This document shows positions 54,599-63,625 of a DNA stretch of 64,000 bases, one piece after another. Position 1 is the first letter of the stretch. Every line of letters starts with the position of its first letter. This stretch comes from JACDAV01 sp964626755 (GTDB taxonomy: Bacteria > Chloroflexota > Limnocylindria > Limnocylindrales > CSP1-4). The notes beneath the pieces are model-generated. The model saw nothing but the letters and a program-made list of their open reading frames with translations, did no database searches and was not told the DNA's origin. Position numbers and translations under genes: made by a program. The stretch spans positions 62,001-126,000 of the forward strand of contig CAZVGO010000004.1 in assembly GCA_964626755.1 (NCBI GenBank). The letters run 5' to 3'.

Positions 54599-56468
54599 CC
54601 AGGGCGACGGCTCGCCGTCGGACTCGGCGTCGACGGCCGTCGAGCCCGCACCGGGTCCGCCGCGCTCGGCGCCGGACCTGACTCACGTCCCGGTTCCCGG
54701 CCCCCGGATCGGGGATACCGACGCGGACGCCCCGGTCGCCCACGCGCTCGAGCGGGCCGAACCGGGTGCGCCGACCGCCGACTCCTCGACCGCCCGCCCC
54801 GCTCCGGAAGAGGTCGTTCCGGAACGCGCACCGCGGGCCCGCCGCCTCCTCGAGATCGTCCCGGGTCTCGTCACGTGGGTACTGATCGTCTCGCCGCTCC
54901 TCCTCTCCCTGCGGGTCCCGGAGGTCGTCGCCTGGGCCGTCCTGACGTTCGACTTCTACTGGTTCTACAAGGCCGTGATGCTGACCGGCAGCGTCGCGAT
55001 CGCCTTCCTCCGGATCCGATCCGTCGTCGCCGTCGACTGGCGGACCAGGGCGTTTGCGCTGGCCGACCTGCCCGCCCGGCGGGCCGAGCTGGACCGGCTC
55101 ATCCCCGCGGTTCGGGCCCGGATCGCCACGCTCGAGGCGGCGGGCGAATCGCTGGCCGCCCGCGGCGGCCGTCGCGAGCTGGCCCGGTTGCGCGACGAGC
55201 GCAAGGACGTCGAGCGCCTGCTCGCGCGGCGGGGCGAGCCGATCCCGGATCCCAACCGCCTGTGGCACGTTGCGCTCGTGCCAACGTACACGGAACCGTT
55301 CGAAAAGCTTCGCGAGACGGTCCGCGCGCTTGCCGAGGCCGACTACCCGCGCGAGCGGAAGATGGTCGCGATCATCACCCGGGAAACGGATCTCGCCGGG
55401 CGCGAGAACGTCGCTCGGCTGCGCGAGCTGTTCGACGACCGCTTCCTCCACTTCTTCCACATCCTCGACCCGCTCGAGCCGGGGATCGTCATCGGCAAGT
55501 CGTCGGCGATGGCGTACGGCGGCCGCTGGCTGTACCGGGAGCTCGTCGGCCTCGGGTTCGAACCGCGCGACGTCATCGTCACCGACCTCGATTCCGACTA
55601 CCGGGTCCATCCCCAGTACTTCGGCTATCTCACCTGGTCATTCCTGACCGATCCGGACCGTTTCCGCCGGCTGTACCAGCCGGTGCCGATGTTCCACAAC
55701 AACCTGTGGGACACGCCGGTCGCCGTCCGGCTCGTCGCGATCGGCGCGAGCCACGTCCAGATGTGGCGGTCGCTGACGCCCGAGAAGCTCGTCAGCTTCT
55801 CGTCGTATTCGGTCTCCCTCCAGACGGTCCACGAGGTCGACTACTGGGCGACCGACGCGATCCCCGAGGACAGCCGGTTCTACTGGAAGTCGTTCTTCCG
55901 GTACTCGGGCGAGTTCCAGTCGATCCCGCTGTTCATGCCGATCTACGGCGACGCGGTACGGGCGCGCTCGTACCCGCGGACGCTCGTCCAGCAGTACACC
56001 CAGATCCGGCGCTGGGCGTGGGGCGTGACCGACATCCCGTACTACATCCGGAATGCCTTCAGCCACCCGGAGATCCCGCGCTGGAAGCGTGTCCGCCGGC
56101 TGATCGACCTGTGGCTCGACCACATCAATTGGGCGATCGCCCCGTTCGTCATCATCTTCGGGTCGAACATCCCGCTCCTGCTCAACCCGAGGTTCGCCCA
56201 GACGACCCTCGGCCAGAACCTGCCCCTGTACGCCGCCTGGTTGTTGACCGGCGCCTTGTGCTGTCTCCTGCTGCTGATCTACGTCGAGGAGCAGATCGCG
56301 CCGCCCCGGCCGGCCTCGTGGGGCCCCGTGCAGAGGGCGCTGTCGGGGCTCCAGTGGCTGCTCGTGCCGGTCGTCGGCCTGATCTTTTCGAACCTGCCGG
56401 CGCTCGACGCGCAGACCCGCCTGATGACCGGTCGCTATCTCGAATACCGGGTCACGGAGAAGTCGTAG
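54591..56468 (+). CDS. Membrane-bound GT2 family glycosyltransferase
   Basis: Processive-type glycosyltransferase, likely for a surface polysaccharide. The N-terminus (about 85 residues) is acidic/Pro-rich; two transmembrane segments follow. The catalytic domain has VPTYTEPFEKLRETVRALAE, metal site DLDSDY, EDSRFYWKSFF as acceptor motif, and QYTQIRRWAWG matching the Q-x-x-RRW product-binding motif. The C-terminus has several transmembrane helices. 625 residues. GTG start overlapping ilvE by 8 bp. Neighbours a small membrane protein and an LCP ligase, which fits polymer synthesis and attachment. Confidence 0.87.
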   Translation: MPDQGDGSPSDSASTAVEPAPGPPRSAPDLTHVPVPGPRIGDTDADAPVAHALERAEPGAPTADSSTARPAPEEVVPERAPRARRLLEIVPGLVTWVLIVSPLLLSLRVPEVVAWAVLTFDFYWFYKAVMLTGSVAIAFLRIRSVVAVDWRTRAFALADLPARRAELDRLIPAVRARIATLEAAGESLAARGGRRELARLRDERKDVERLLARRGEPIPDPNRLWHVALVPTYTEPFEKLRETVRALAEADYPRERKMVAIITRETDLAGRENVARLRELFDDRFLHFFHILDPLEPGIVIGKSSAMAYGGRWLYRELVGLGFEPRDVIVTDLDSDYRVHPQYFGYLTWSFLTDPDRFRRLYQPVPMFHNNLWDTPVAVRLVAIGASHVQMWRSLTPEKLVSFSSYSVSLQTVHEVDYWATDAIPEDSRFYWKSFFRYSGEFQSIPLFMPIYGDAVRARSYPRTLVQQYTQIRRWAWGVTDIPYYIRNAFSHPEIPRWKRVRRLIDLWLDHINWAIAPFVIIFGSNIPLLLNPRFAQTTLGQNLPLYAAWLLTGALCCLLLLIYVEEQIAPPRPASWGPVQRALSGLQWLLVPVVGLIFSNLPALDAQTRLMTGRYLEYRVTEKS

Positions 56469-56816
56469 GTGCGCTGGCTTCTCCCGCCGGCTGCGGCAGG
56501 TCTCTGGATCGTCCTGGCATTGCTCACGGGACTCATCTGGTTCGGTGCGGTCCGGGTGGGCATGCGGGCGGACGTGTTTGCCCTCTGGGCGGTGGCAAGC
56601 GCGGCCATGGCGGTGGCCATCGTGGCGACCCGAGGGGCACCGAGGAGCCGGGTCACGTCCGAGATCCTGGCTATCGCTTCCGCCGTCGGGTCGGCATTTC
56701 TGTTGGGGTCGTCGATCCCGTTCGTGGCCGCCATGGCGTTGATCCTGTCGGCGGCTATCGCCGTTCTTTGTGCGCCGCCGTGGGCGACCAGGCCTACGGC
56801 GCCGGCGGGGGAGTGA
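56469..56816 (+). CDS. Small four-helix membrane protein
   Basis: Not recognised. 115 residues, almost entirely hydrophobic: four predicted transmembrane segments (LWIVLALLTGLIWFG, ALWAVASAAMAVAIVA, ILAIASAVGSAFLLG, AMALILSAAIAVLCA) joined by short Arg loops. The GTG begins at the base after the glycosyltransferase stop, and its end overlaps the convergent LCP gene by 23 bp. Probably a partner of the glycosyltransferase. Confidence 0.6.
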   Translation: MRWLLPPAAAGLWIVLALLTGLIWFGAVRVGMRADVFALWAVASAAMAVAIVATRGAPRSRVTSEILAIASAVGSAFLLGSSIPFVAAMALILSAAIAVLCAPPWATRPTAPAGE

Positions 56817-58593
56817 GGTCTTCGGTCAGCCGCCCGGTCGAAACGATGATGTCCGCGACGACCGTTGGATCGGCGGCGAGCTGCGCGGTGACACCGAAGA
56901 CCTCCTCGAGCACCGCGATCGTCTCGGTCAGGCGTGCCTCGGCCCCGTTGTAGACGACGATCCGCGTGCCCTGGAGACGCGGGGGCACCGTCGCCCGGTT
57001 CGGCGCCGACACGGTGAACCCGAGCCAGTCGAGGTAGCCCGCGATCCGGGCGGCCTGGCCCTGCTCGCCGGAGCCGTTGAGGACCCAGACCTGGGCGTCC
57101 TCCGTCGCGAGGACCACCCGGCGAGACTCGAGGGCCGGGTCGACGACGAACGCCTCGCGGACCGCGGCCCTGATCCGGGTGACGTTCGGAATGATCACGA
57201 ACCCGCGCCCCGGCTCGATCCCGTCGCGGCCGTAGCGCGGTGGGGCGAAGACGTACGAGCGGAGCGACTTCGCATCGACCGACTGGGCGAGGCCCAGGAG
57301 CTGCGGCACGAGCTCGCGGGGGATATCGGTCCGGACGGCCTGCGACACCGCCGCTGCGAGGTCGTTGATCCGCGGCAGGATGGTCGAGATGTCGACCGAC
57401 TGGCGGAGCGACAAGAGGACGCGCTGCTGGCGCTGGCCGCGCTCGTAGTCGTTCGTCGAGTAGCGCGACCGGGCGTAGATGAGCGCCTCGGCCCCGGACA
57501 TCCGCTGGACGCCGGCGGGGATGTAGACCCGTCGGAGCATGCCGCGCTCGGCCGGGTAGCGGTCGTCGGCGAGCGGGACCTGGACGTTGATCGTGATCCC
57601 GCCGAGCGCGTCGACGACCTTCGTGAAGCCGTCGAAATTGACCTCGACGAAGTACTTGATGTCGAGGCCGTACAGCTCGCCGAGGATCGCCTTGAGCCCG
57701 TTGTAGCCGCGCGTGTTGTCGGTCCCCGGGAAGAGATCCCCCCGGTGCCGGATGTTGACGAAGAAGCTGTTGATCTTGCCCCGGTAGGTCGACCCGAACA
57801 GCCTGCGGGCGTTCGCGTTACCGGCGGGGATCGGGACGTCGACGGTGTCGCGCGGCAGACTGAACATCGCGACCTGGCGGCTGACCGGATCGACCGACAG
57901 GACGATGAGGGTGTCCGTGTTGTGGCCACCGCCCTGCTCGTCGGCGCCGATCAGGAGGATGTTCAGCCGCCCGGTCCCGTTCCACGGCGGGGTCGTGACG
58001 TCCGGGACGGCCGAGCCCTCGGGCGGCAGGCTGACGGTGGGTTCGGGCTCGTCGGACTCGATCGGATCCTCGCTGCCGGACGGGGACGGCGACGCCGACC
58101 CGGAGGGACAGTCCCTGTCCGGGTCGAAGATGCAGTCGACGACGTTCATCGCGAGCAGGTCGTACCGGGCGACCGCAACGTGGCCGCCCGCCATGACGAG
58201 GATCGCCGCGAGCAGGCCGGCGACCGAGAGCGGGCCGAGGGACCCGCCCGGACGGGCGGTCCGGCCGCCAGTCTGCGCGTATGCGTTCAGGTAGGCGGTC
58301 ACCCGCCACGCGTCGACGATCGCGATGAGTCGATAGGCGAGGGCGACGAGATTCAGCACGAAGATGCCGGGCAGCACGCCGGGCAGGATCGCCCACCCGC
58401 CGAGTTGGGCGAGGTCCACGCGGAGGACGATCCCGGCCAGCAGTGCGAGGAGGAGCACCGGCACGGCCGCGAAGGCGAGCGCTCGCTGGTACGCCCCCGC
58501 GTACGCGTGCCCGAGGCCGGGGAAGAGGAGTGACAGGAACGCGGCTACGAAGGGCGAGCGCCCACGGAACCCGCCCCTCGTCGTGGACTGCAT
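56794..58593 (-). CDS. LytR-CpsA-Psr (LCP) family protein with LytR C-terminal domain
   Basis: Phosphotransferase that attaches glycopolymers to the wall or a surface carrier. The N-terminal half has about four transmembrane segments, then an acidic/Ser-Pro linker. The LCP core is NILLIGADEQGGGHNTDTLIV, FSLPRDTVDVPI, and RKINS-like RGKINSFF with DALGGITINVQVPL and ALIYARSRYSTNDYERGQRQ. The C-terminal LytR_C domain contains VWVLNGSGEQGQAARIAGYL. 599 residues. Start supported by TATCAT 8 nt upstream. Divergent from ileS. Confidence 0.93.
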   Translation of the reverse strand: MQSTTRGGFRGRSPFVAAFLSLLFPGLGHAYAGAYQRALAFAAVPVLLLALLAGIVLRVDLAQLGGWAILPGVLPGIFVLNLVALAYRLIAIVDAWRVTAYLNAYAQTGGRTARPGGSLGPLSVAGLLAAILVMAGGHVAVARYDLLAMNVVDCIFDPDRDCPSGSASPSPSGSEDPIESDEPEPTVSLPPEGSAVPDVTTPPWNGTGRLNILLIGADEQGGGHNTDTLIVLSVDPVSRQVAMFSLPRDTVDVPIPAGNANARRLFGSTYRGKINSFFVNIRHRGDLFPGTDNTRGYNGLKAILGELYGLDIKYFVEVNFDGFTKVVDALGGITINVQVPLADDRYPAERGMLRRVYIPAGVQRMSGAEALIYARSRYSTNDYERGQRQQRVLLSLRQSVDISTILPRINDLAAAVSQAVRTDIPRELVPQLLGLAQSVDAKSLRSYVFAPPRYGRDGIEPGRGFVIIPNVTRIRAAVREAFVVDPALESRRVVLATEDAQVWVLNGSGEQGQAARIAGYLDWLGFTVSAPNRATVPPRLQGTRIVVYNGAEARLTETIAVLEEVFGVTAQLAADPTVVADIIVSTGRLTEDLTPPPAP

Positions 58594-58601
58594 CGCGCCC
58601 G

Positions 58602-58607
58602 ATGATA
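58602..58607 (-). promoter_or_regulatory. -10 of the LCP gene
   Basis: TATCAT on the minus strand, 8 nt before the ATG at 58593, a near-leaderless arrangement. Confidence 0.45.
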
Positions 58608-58634
58608 GAGCCCGCCCGCGGAGGGCGCCGCGGC

Positions 58635-58640
58635 TAGACT
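58635..58640 (+). promoter_or_regulatory. -10 of ileS
   Basis: TAGACT preceded by GGC, 8 nt before the ATG. GGGAG within the 8 nt may assist initiation only if transcription starts upstream. Confidence 0.45.
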
Positions 58641-58648
58641 TTCGGGAG

Positions 58649-61600
58649 ATGCCCTCCCATCCCGCATTCCACCCTGTCGACGCCCGCCCGGACTTCGTCG
58701 CGATCGAGCACGAGATCCTCGACTGGTGGCGCGAGCGCGGCACGTTCGGCCGGCTCCGTGCCCAGAACGCCGACGGCCCGCGCTGGAGCTTCCTCGACGG
58801 CCCGATTACGGCCAACGGTCCGATGGGCGTCCATCACGCCTGGGGTCGAGCCTACAAGGATCTCTTCCAGCGCTACCACGCGATGCTCGGGGAGGACCAG
58901 CGCTGGCAGAACGGGTTCGACTGCCAGGGATTGTGGGTCGAGGTCAACGTCGAGCGCGACCTCGGATTCAGGAGCAAGCGCGACATCGAGTCGTTCGGGA
59001 TCGCGGAGTTCGTGTCGCTCTGCAAGCAGCGCGTCCTGACGTACGCGGCGCGCCAGACCGAGCAGTCGATCCGGCTCGGGATGTGGATGGACTGGGACGA
59101 TCCGGACGAGCTGCGCCGACTTCGCGACGCCCTGGCGGCCGATCCGGCGCAGGTCCTGACGATCCAGGGGCCTGGCGGGCCGCTGACCGACACCGCCGAG
59201 ATGCTCGTCGGGCGCCTGGGCCACCCGGAGCTCGGTGGAAGCTACTACACGTTCAGCAACGAGAACAACGACCTCATCTGGGGCTTCCTCGCCGAGTGTC
59301 ACCGGCGGGGCCTGATCTACAAGGGCCACGACACGATGCCGTGGTGCGCCCGGTGCGGCACCGGCATCTCCCAGATGGAGCTGAACGAGGGCTACCAGGA
59401 CCGCGAAGACCCCGGTCTGACCGTCAAGTTTCCGCTCGTTGACCGGCCGGGCGAGTCGCTGCTCGTCTGGACAACGACGCCGTGGACGCTGACCTCGAAT
59501 GTCGCGGCCGCCGTCGGGGCGAACGTTGCGTACGTCCTCGTCCGCCAGGGCGGAGAGCGGTACTGGCTCGGCAAGGGGACCCTGAAGCAGGCACTGACTG
59601 GACCCTTCGAGGTCGTCGCGGAGCGGCCGGGCCGGGACCTCGTCGGGTGGCGGTACGAGGGCCCATTCGACGACCTGCCGGCGATCAGGGAGGCGTTCGC
59701 CACGGGGACCCGCGACGAGCCGGGCCGCCCGTACGAGCACCGCGTCGTGCCGTGGACCGAGGTCGGGGAGGAGGAGGGGACGGGGATCGTCCACGTCGCA
59801 CCCGGCTGCGGCGCGGAGGACTTCCAGCTCGGCAAGGAGCTGGGGCTCCCGGTGATCGCGCCGATCGACGAGAGCGGGATCTTCATCGACGGGTTCGGCG
59901 ACTTGACCGGCCTCGACGTTCGGGACGTCACCGAGCCGATCGTCGAGCGCCTCAAGGTGACGGGCCGGTTCTACCGGATCGAGCCCTACCACCATCGGTA
60001 CCCGCACTGCTGGCGGTGCCAGACGCCCCTGGTGTTCCGCCTCGTCGACGAGTGGTACATCAACATGGGCCCGGTCTACGACCAGCCGCGCGAGACGCTG
60101 ACTCCCGAGCAGGTCGAGAGCAGCCTCCGCTACCAGATCATGGACGTCGTCGACCGGATCCGGTGGATCCCGTCGTTCGGCTACGAGCGGGAGCTCGACT
60201 GGCTCCTGAACATGCACGACTGGATGATCAGCAAGAAGCGCTACTGGGGGCTGGCGCTGCCGATCTATGACTGCCGGGCGTGCGGGACGTTCGACGTCAT
60301 CGGCGGGCGCAGCGAGCTCCAGGAGCGGGCCGTCGAAGGCTGGGAGCAGTTCGAGGGCCACACGCCGCACCGGCCGTATGTCGACGCCGTGAGGATCGCC
60401 TGTTCGTCGTGCGGCGAGCTCGTGTCGCGCATCCCGGACGTCGGCAATCCGTGGCTCGATGCCGGGATCGTGCCGTTCTCGACGCTCCACCACCGCGAGG
60501 ACCCCGAGTACTGGGCGAAGTGGTTCCCGGCCGATTTCATCACCGAGAGCTTCCCCGGCCAGTTTCGCAACTGGTTCTACTCGATGCTCGCGATGGCAAC
60601 CGTTCTCCGGCGGGAGGAGCCGTTCAAGACGATCCTCGGCTACGCCCTCGTCCTCGGCGAGGACGGCCGGCCGATGCACAAGAGCCATGGCAATGCGATC
60701 GACTTCGACGAGGCCGCCGACCGGATGGGCGTCGACGTCATGCGCTGGCTCTTCGCCATCTCGCGGCCGGAGGAGAACATCCTCTTCGGCTGGCACACGG
60801 CGGACGAGGCGCGCCGGGGACTGCTGGTGCTGTGGAACGTCTACTCGTTCCTCGCGACGTACGCGATTCCGGCCGGGTGGACACCGGCCGACGCGGCCAT
60901 CCCCCCGGACGAGCGGCCGGCCCTCGATCGATGGATTCTCTCTCGCGCGGCCGGCCTGGCGACGGCCGCGGGCGACCGCCTCGAGGACTACGACGCGCTC
61001 GGCGCCGCGCGGCAGATCGACGCCTACATCGACGACCTCTCCACGTGGTATCTCCGTCGCTCCCGCCGGCGATTCTCGCGGAACGACGACCCCGCGGACC
61101 GCTCCGCCGCGTTCGCGACGCTCCACGCGGCGCTGGTCGCGGTCGCCCGCGTCGCCGCTCCGGTCCTGCCATTCCTGTCGGAGGCGATGTACCGGAACCT
61201 CGTCACGTCGGTGGACCAGGCGGCCCCGGAATCGGTTCACCTGACCCGCTGGCCCGCCTCGGAGCTCGAAGCGTTCCGCGACGAGTCGCTCGAGCACGCG
61301 ATGGCAACCGCGCGCCGAGCGGTGGACCTGGCGCGGACATTGCGCGGCAACGCGGGGCTGAAGGTCCGCCAACCGCTCGCCCGGATGTGGCTCGCTCTCC
61401 CGGGCGGCGACCTCGCGGAACGCGAGGCGCTGCTCGCGCTGATCGCCGACGAGGTCAACGTCCGCTCGGTCGACCTGATCGGCGACGAGTCGGAGCTCGT
61501 CGAACGGCGGGTTCGGCCGCTCCTCCCGAAGATCGGCAAGCGGCTGGGCGCCGCGATCCCGGCGGTGATGACGGCTGCGCGGGAGGGACGGTTCGAGATC

Positions 61601-62014
61601 CGGTCCGACGGATCCGTCACGATGGCCGGCCAGACGCTCGCACCGGACGAGGTCGAGATCCTCGCCTCGCCCCGACCGGGCACCGTCGTCGCCCACGATG
61701 TCGGCCTCGTCGTCGTGCTCGACACCGAGCTGACGCCGGACCTCCGGGCGGAGGGCGACGCGCGGGATCTCCAGCGGGCGATCCAGGACCTCCGCAAGGA
61801 GGCCGGCCTGGCGGTCGACGACCGGATCGACCTGTGGGTCGACGGCCTCTTGCCGGCCGCCGCAGCACACCTCGACAGCGTTGCCATCGAGGTCCTTGCC
61901 GACTCGGTCGTCGCGGGCACGCCGCCCGACGGCCCGGCCACCTCGACTTCCGTCGTGCCGCTCGAAGGCGGGCCGGCCCGGATCGCCTTGCGCCGCCGCG
62001 TGACGGGCGGCTAG
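58649..62014 (+). CDS. ileS: Isoleucyl-tRNA synthetase, divergent signature motifs
   Basis: Charges tRNA-Ile. A class I catalytic core with the region GPITANGPMGVHHAWGR (H62-G66) in the place of the HIGH motif and MHKSHGN (676-682) in the place of KMSKS. The CP1 editing domain has VWTTTPWTLTSNVAA and GTGIVHVAPGCGAEDF. The zinc-like pair CWRC lies near 60012, with further Cys pairs CRAC and CSSC. The C-terminal anticodon-binding and tail regions are present. 1121 residues. Overall layout fits IleS, but the unusual signatures make specificity an inference. Confidence 0.85.
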   Translation: MPSHPAFHPVDARPDFVAIEHEILDWWRERGTFGRLRAQNADGPRWSFLDGPITANGPMGVHHAWGRAYKDLFQRYHAMLGEDQRWQNGFDCQGLWVEVNVERDLGFRSKRDIESFGIAEFVSLCKQRVLTYAARQTEQSIRLGMWMDWDDPDELRRLRDALAADPAQVLTIQGPGGPLTDTAEMLVGRLGHPELGGSYYTFSNENNDLIWGFLAECHRRGLIYKGHDTMPWCARCGTGISQMELNEGYQDREDPGLTVKFPLVDRPGESLLVWTTTPWTLTSNVAAAVGANVAYVLVRQGGERYWLGKGTLKQALTGPFEVVAERPGRDLVGWRYEGPFDDLPAIREAFATGTRDEPGRPYEHRVVPWTEVGEEEGTGIVHVAPGCGAEDFQLGKELGLPVIAPIDESGIFIDGFGDLTGLDVRDVTEPIVERLKVTGRFYRIEPYHHRYPHCWRCQTPLVFRLVDEWYINMGPVYDQPRETLTPEQVESSLRYQIMDVVDRIRWIPSFGYERELDWLLNMHDWMISKKRYWGLALPIYDCRACGTFDVIGGRSELQERAVEGWEQFEGHTPHRPYVDAVRIACSSCGELVSRIPDVGNPWLDAGIVPFSTLHHREDPEYWAKWFPADFITESFPGQFRNWFYSMLAMATVLRREEPFKTILGYALVLGEDGRPMHKSHGNAIDFDEAADRMGVDVMRWLFAISRPEENILFGWHTADEARRGLLVLWNVYSFLATYAIPAGWTPADAAIPPDERPALDRWILSRAAGLATAAGDRLEDYDALGAARQIDAYIDDLSTWYLRRSRRRFSRNDDPADRSAAFATLHAALVAVARVAAPVLPFLSEAMYRNLVTSVDQAAPESVHLTRWPASELEAFRDESLEHAMATARRAVDLARTLRGNAGLKVRQPLARMWLALPGGDLAEREALLALIADEVNVRSVDLIGDESELVERRVRPLLPKIGKRLGAAIPAVMTAAREGRFEIRSDGSVTMAGQTLAPDEVEILASPRPGTVVAHDVGLVVVLDTELTPDLRAEGDARDLQRAIQDLRKEAGLAVDDRIDLWVDGLLPAAAAHLDSVAIEVLADSVVAGTPPDGPATSTSVVPLEGGPARIALRRRVTGG

Positions 62015-62016
62015 GC

Positions 62017-62631
62017 TTGGGTACGGCGCGACAGGCGAACGAGGGCGGAGGGGAGAACCTGGACCAGGCGGCAGCGGAAGCGGCGACGCGGATCGATGGC
62101 GGCCGGACGCGCCCGGCGGCCGTCACGCGCGGACACCCACGCCGGCTCCTGTTCTCGACCCTCGCGATCGGCATTCTCGTCGCCGATCAGCTCACGAAGG
62201 CGTGGGTGACCGCGAACGTCCCGTTGGACAGGCCGATCCGCGTGCTCGACGACTACATCCGGCTCGTCGTCTCGCACAACACCGGCGGGCTGTTCGGGAT
62301 GTTCCGGGACCTCGCGCCGTTCTTCGCGCTCGCGTCGATCGGTGTCATCGGGCTGATCGTCTGGTACCACGCCCGCTCGGGCCGAAGCCTCGTCATGACG
62401 ACTGCGCTCGGCCTGCTCCTCGGCGGCGCGCTCGGCAACCTCACCGATCGTCTCCGACTCGGGTACGTCCTCGACTTCGTCGACGCCGGGATCGGCGATC
62501 TGCGCTGGTACACGTTCAACGTCGCCGACGCCGCAATCAGCACGGCGCTCGTGCTGCTCGTGCTCGTCGCGCTGCGCCCGTCGCTCGCCGGCGGCGGGGG
62601 TCGCGGTGCGGATCCCGGGGCCGATGCCTGA
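62017..62631 (+). CDS. lspA: Lipoprotein signal peptidase
   Basis: Membrane aspartic protease that cleaves prolipoproteins, needed for the lipoproteins encoded nearby. Four transmembrane helices; VADQLTKAW, SHNTGGLFGMF, GGALGNLTDRLRLGYVLDFV and FNVADAAIS carry the two catalytic Asp (GNLTD and NVAD). The start is uncertain: TTG 62017 is the only start codon in frame before the first helix and gives about 45 extra residues. No strong ribosome-binding site is seen. Overlaps rluD by 8 bp. Confidence 0.85.
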   Translation: MGTARQANEGGGENLDQAAAEAATRIDGGRTRPAAVTRGHPRRLLFSTLAIGILVADQLTKAWVTANVPLDRPIRVLDDYIRLVVSHNTGGLFGMFRDLAPFFALASIGVIGLIVWYHARSGRSLVMTTALGLLLGGALGNLTDRLRLGYVLDFVDAGIGDLRWYTFNVADAAISTALVLLVLVALRPSLAGGGGRGADPGADA

Positions 62632-63625
62632 GGCATCGCCGCCCGCGACCGAGGTTCGCACGCTGACCGTGCCGGACGGGGCGGGCAACCAGCGGGTCGA
62701 CAGGTTCGTCGCCGACGTCACCGGGCTTTCCCGGAGCTACGTTCAGAAGCTCATCTCGGCCGGCCACCTCACTGCGTCGGGCGAGCCTCTCCGGGCCAAT
62801 GCCATCGTCGGCCCGGGGATCCAGCTGCGCCTCGAGGTGCCGCCCGCTGAGCGCGCGGAGATCGAGCCGGACCCAGGGATCGAGCTCGCGGTCGTCTACG
62901 AGGACGACGACCTCCTGATCGTCGACAAGCCCGCCGGCCTCGTGGTCCACCCGGCCGCGGGCCATCCGTCCGGCACGCTCGTCAACGCGCTCCTCGGCCG
63001 CGATGGCGGCCGGGAGTACGGTGGGATCGCCGGGGTCCAGCGGCCGGGCATTGTTCATCGCCTCGACCGCGACACGAGCGGGCTGCTGATCGTCGCCAAG
63101 CGCGACTCGTCGCAGGCCGCGCTCATGGCCCAGCTCAAGGCCCGCCGCATCAAGAAGACGTACCTCGCGCTCGTCCAGGGAAGTGTCGCCGCGGCCGTCG
63201 GGCGGATCGAGGCGCCGATCGGACGGGACCCGCGCCACCGGACGCGGATGGGAGTCGTCCAGGACGGGCGTCCGTCGGTCACGGGCTATCGGGTCCGGGA
63301 GCGGTTCGCCGCGTGGACCCTGCTCGAGGTCGACCTCGTGACCGGCCGGACCCACCAGATCCGGGTCCATCTCGACGCGATCGGGCACGCGGTGGCGGGC
63401 GACCGGGTCTACGGCACGGGCACGTCCCGCAAGGGGCCCGAGGGCCTCGCCCGGATGTTCCTCCACGCCTGGCGGCTCGAGCTCGCCTCCCCGTCGGACG
63501 GCCACCTGATCAGGGCGACGGCGCGTCTCCCCGTGGAGCTCGAGGACGCGCTCGAGGGCCTGCGGCGAACGGATGCGGCTCGGGCGGGAGGCGGCCGCGG
63601 CCGACCCGCGGCGGCGCATCGGTGA
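62624..63625 (+). CDS. rluD: RluD-family 23S rRNA pseudouridine synthase
   Basis: Isomerises uridines in rRNA. The N-terminal S4 domain QRVDRFVADVTGLSRSYVQK is followed by the catalytic HRLDRDTSGLLIVAK, whose Asp is the nucleophile, and GRTHQIRVHLDAIGH. 333 residues. ATG 62624 sits in the ATGCCTGA overlap with lspA; GTG 62606 is the alternative. RluC- or RluA-type specificity cannot be excluded. Coupled to gmk by a GTGA overlap. Confidence 0.92.
   Translation: MPEASPPATEVRTLTVPDGAGNQRVDRFVADVTGLSRSYVQKLISAGHLTASGEPLRANAIVGPGIQLRLEVPPAERAEIEPDPGIELAVVYEDDDLLIVDKPAGLVVHPAAGHPSGTLVNALLGRDGGREYGGIAGVQRPGIVHRLDRDTSGLLIVAKRDSSQAALMAQLKARRIKKTYLALVQGSVAAAVGRIEAPIGRDPRHRTRMGVVQDGRPSVTGYRVRERFAAWTLLEVDLVTGRTHQIRVHLDAIGHAVAGDRVYGTGTSRKGPEGLARMFLHAWRLELASPSDGHLIRATARLPVELEDALEGLRRTDAARAGGGRGRPAAAHR

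Noticed and set aside
58634..61870. 1078-codon open frame on the minus strand opposite ileS
   Set aside because: High GC leaves long antisense frames open; composition is Arg/Asp/Pro-rich with no motif, whereas the plus strand encodes a recognisable synthetase.
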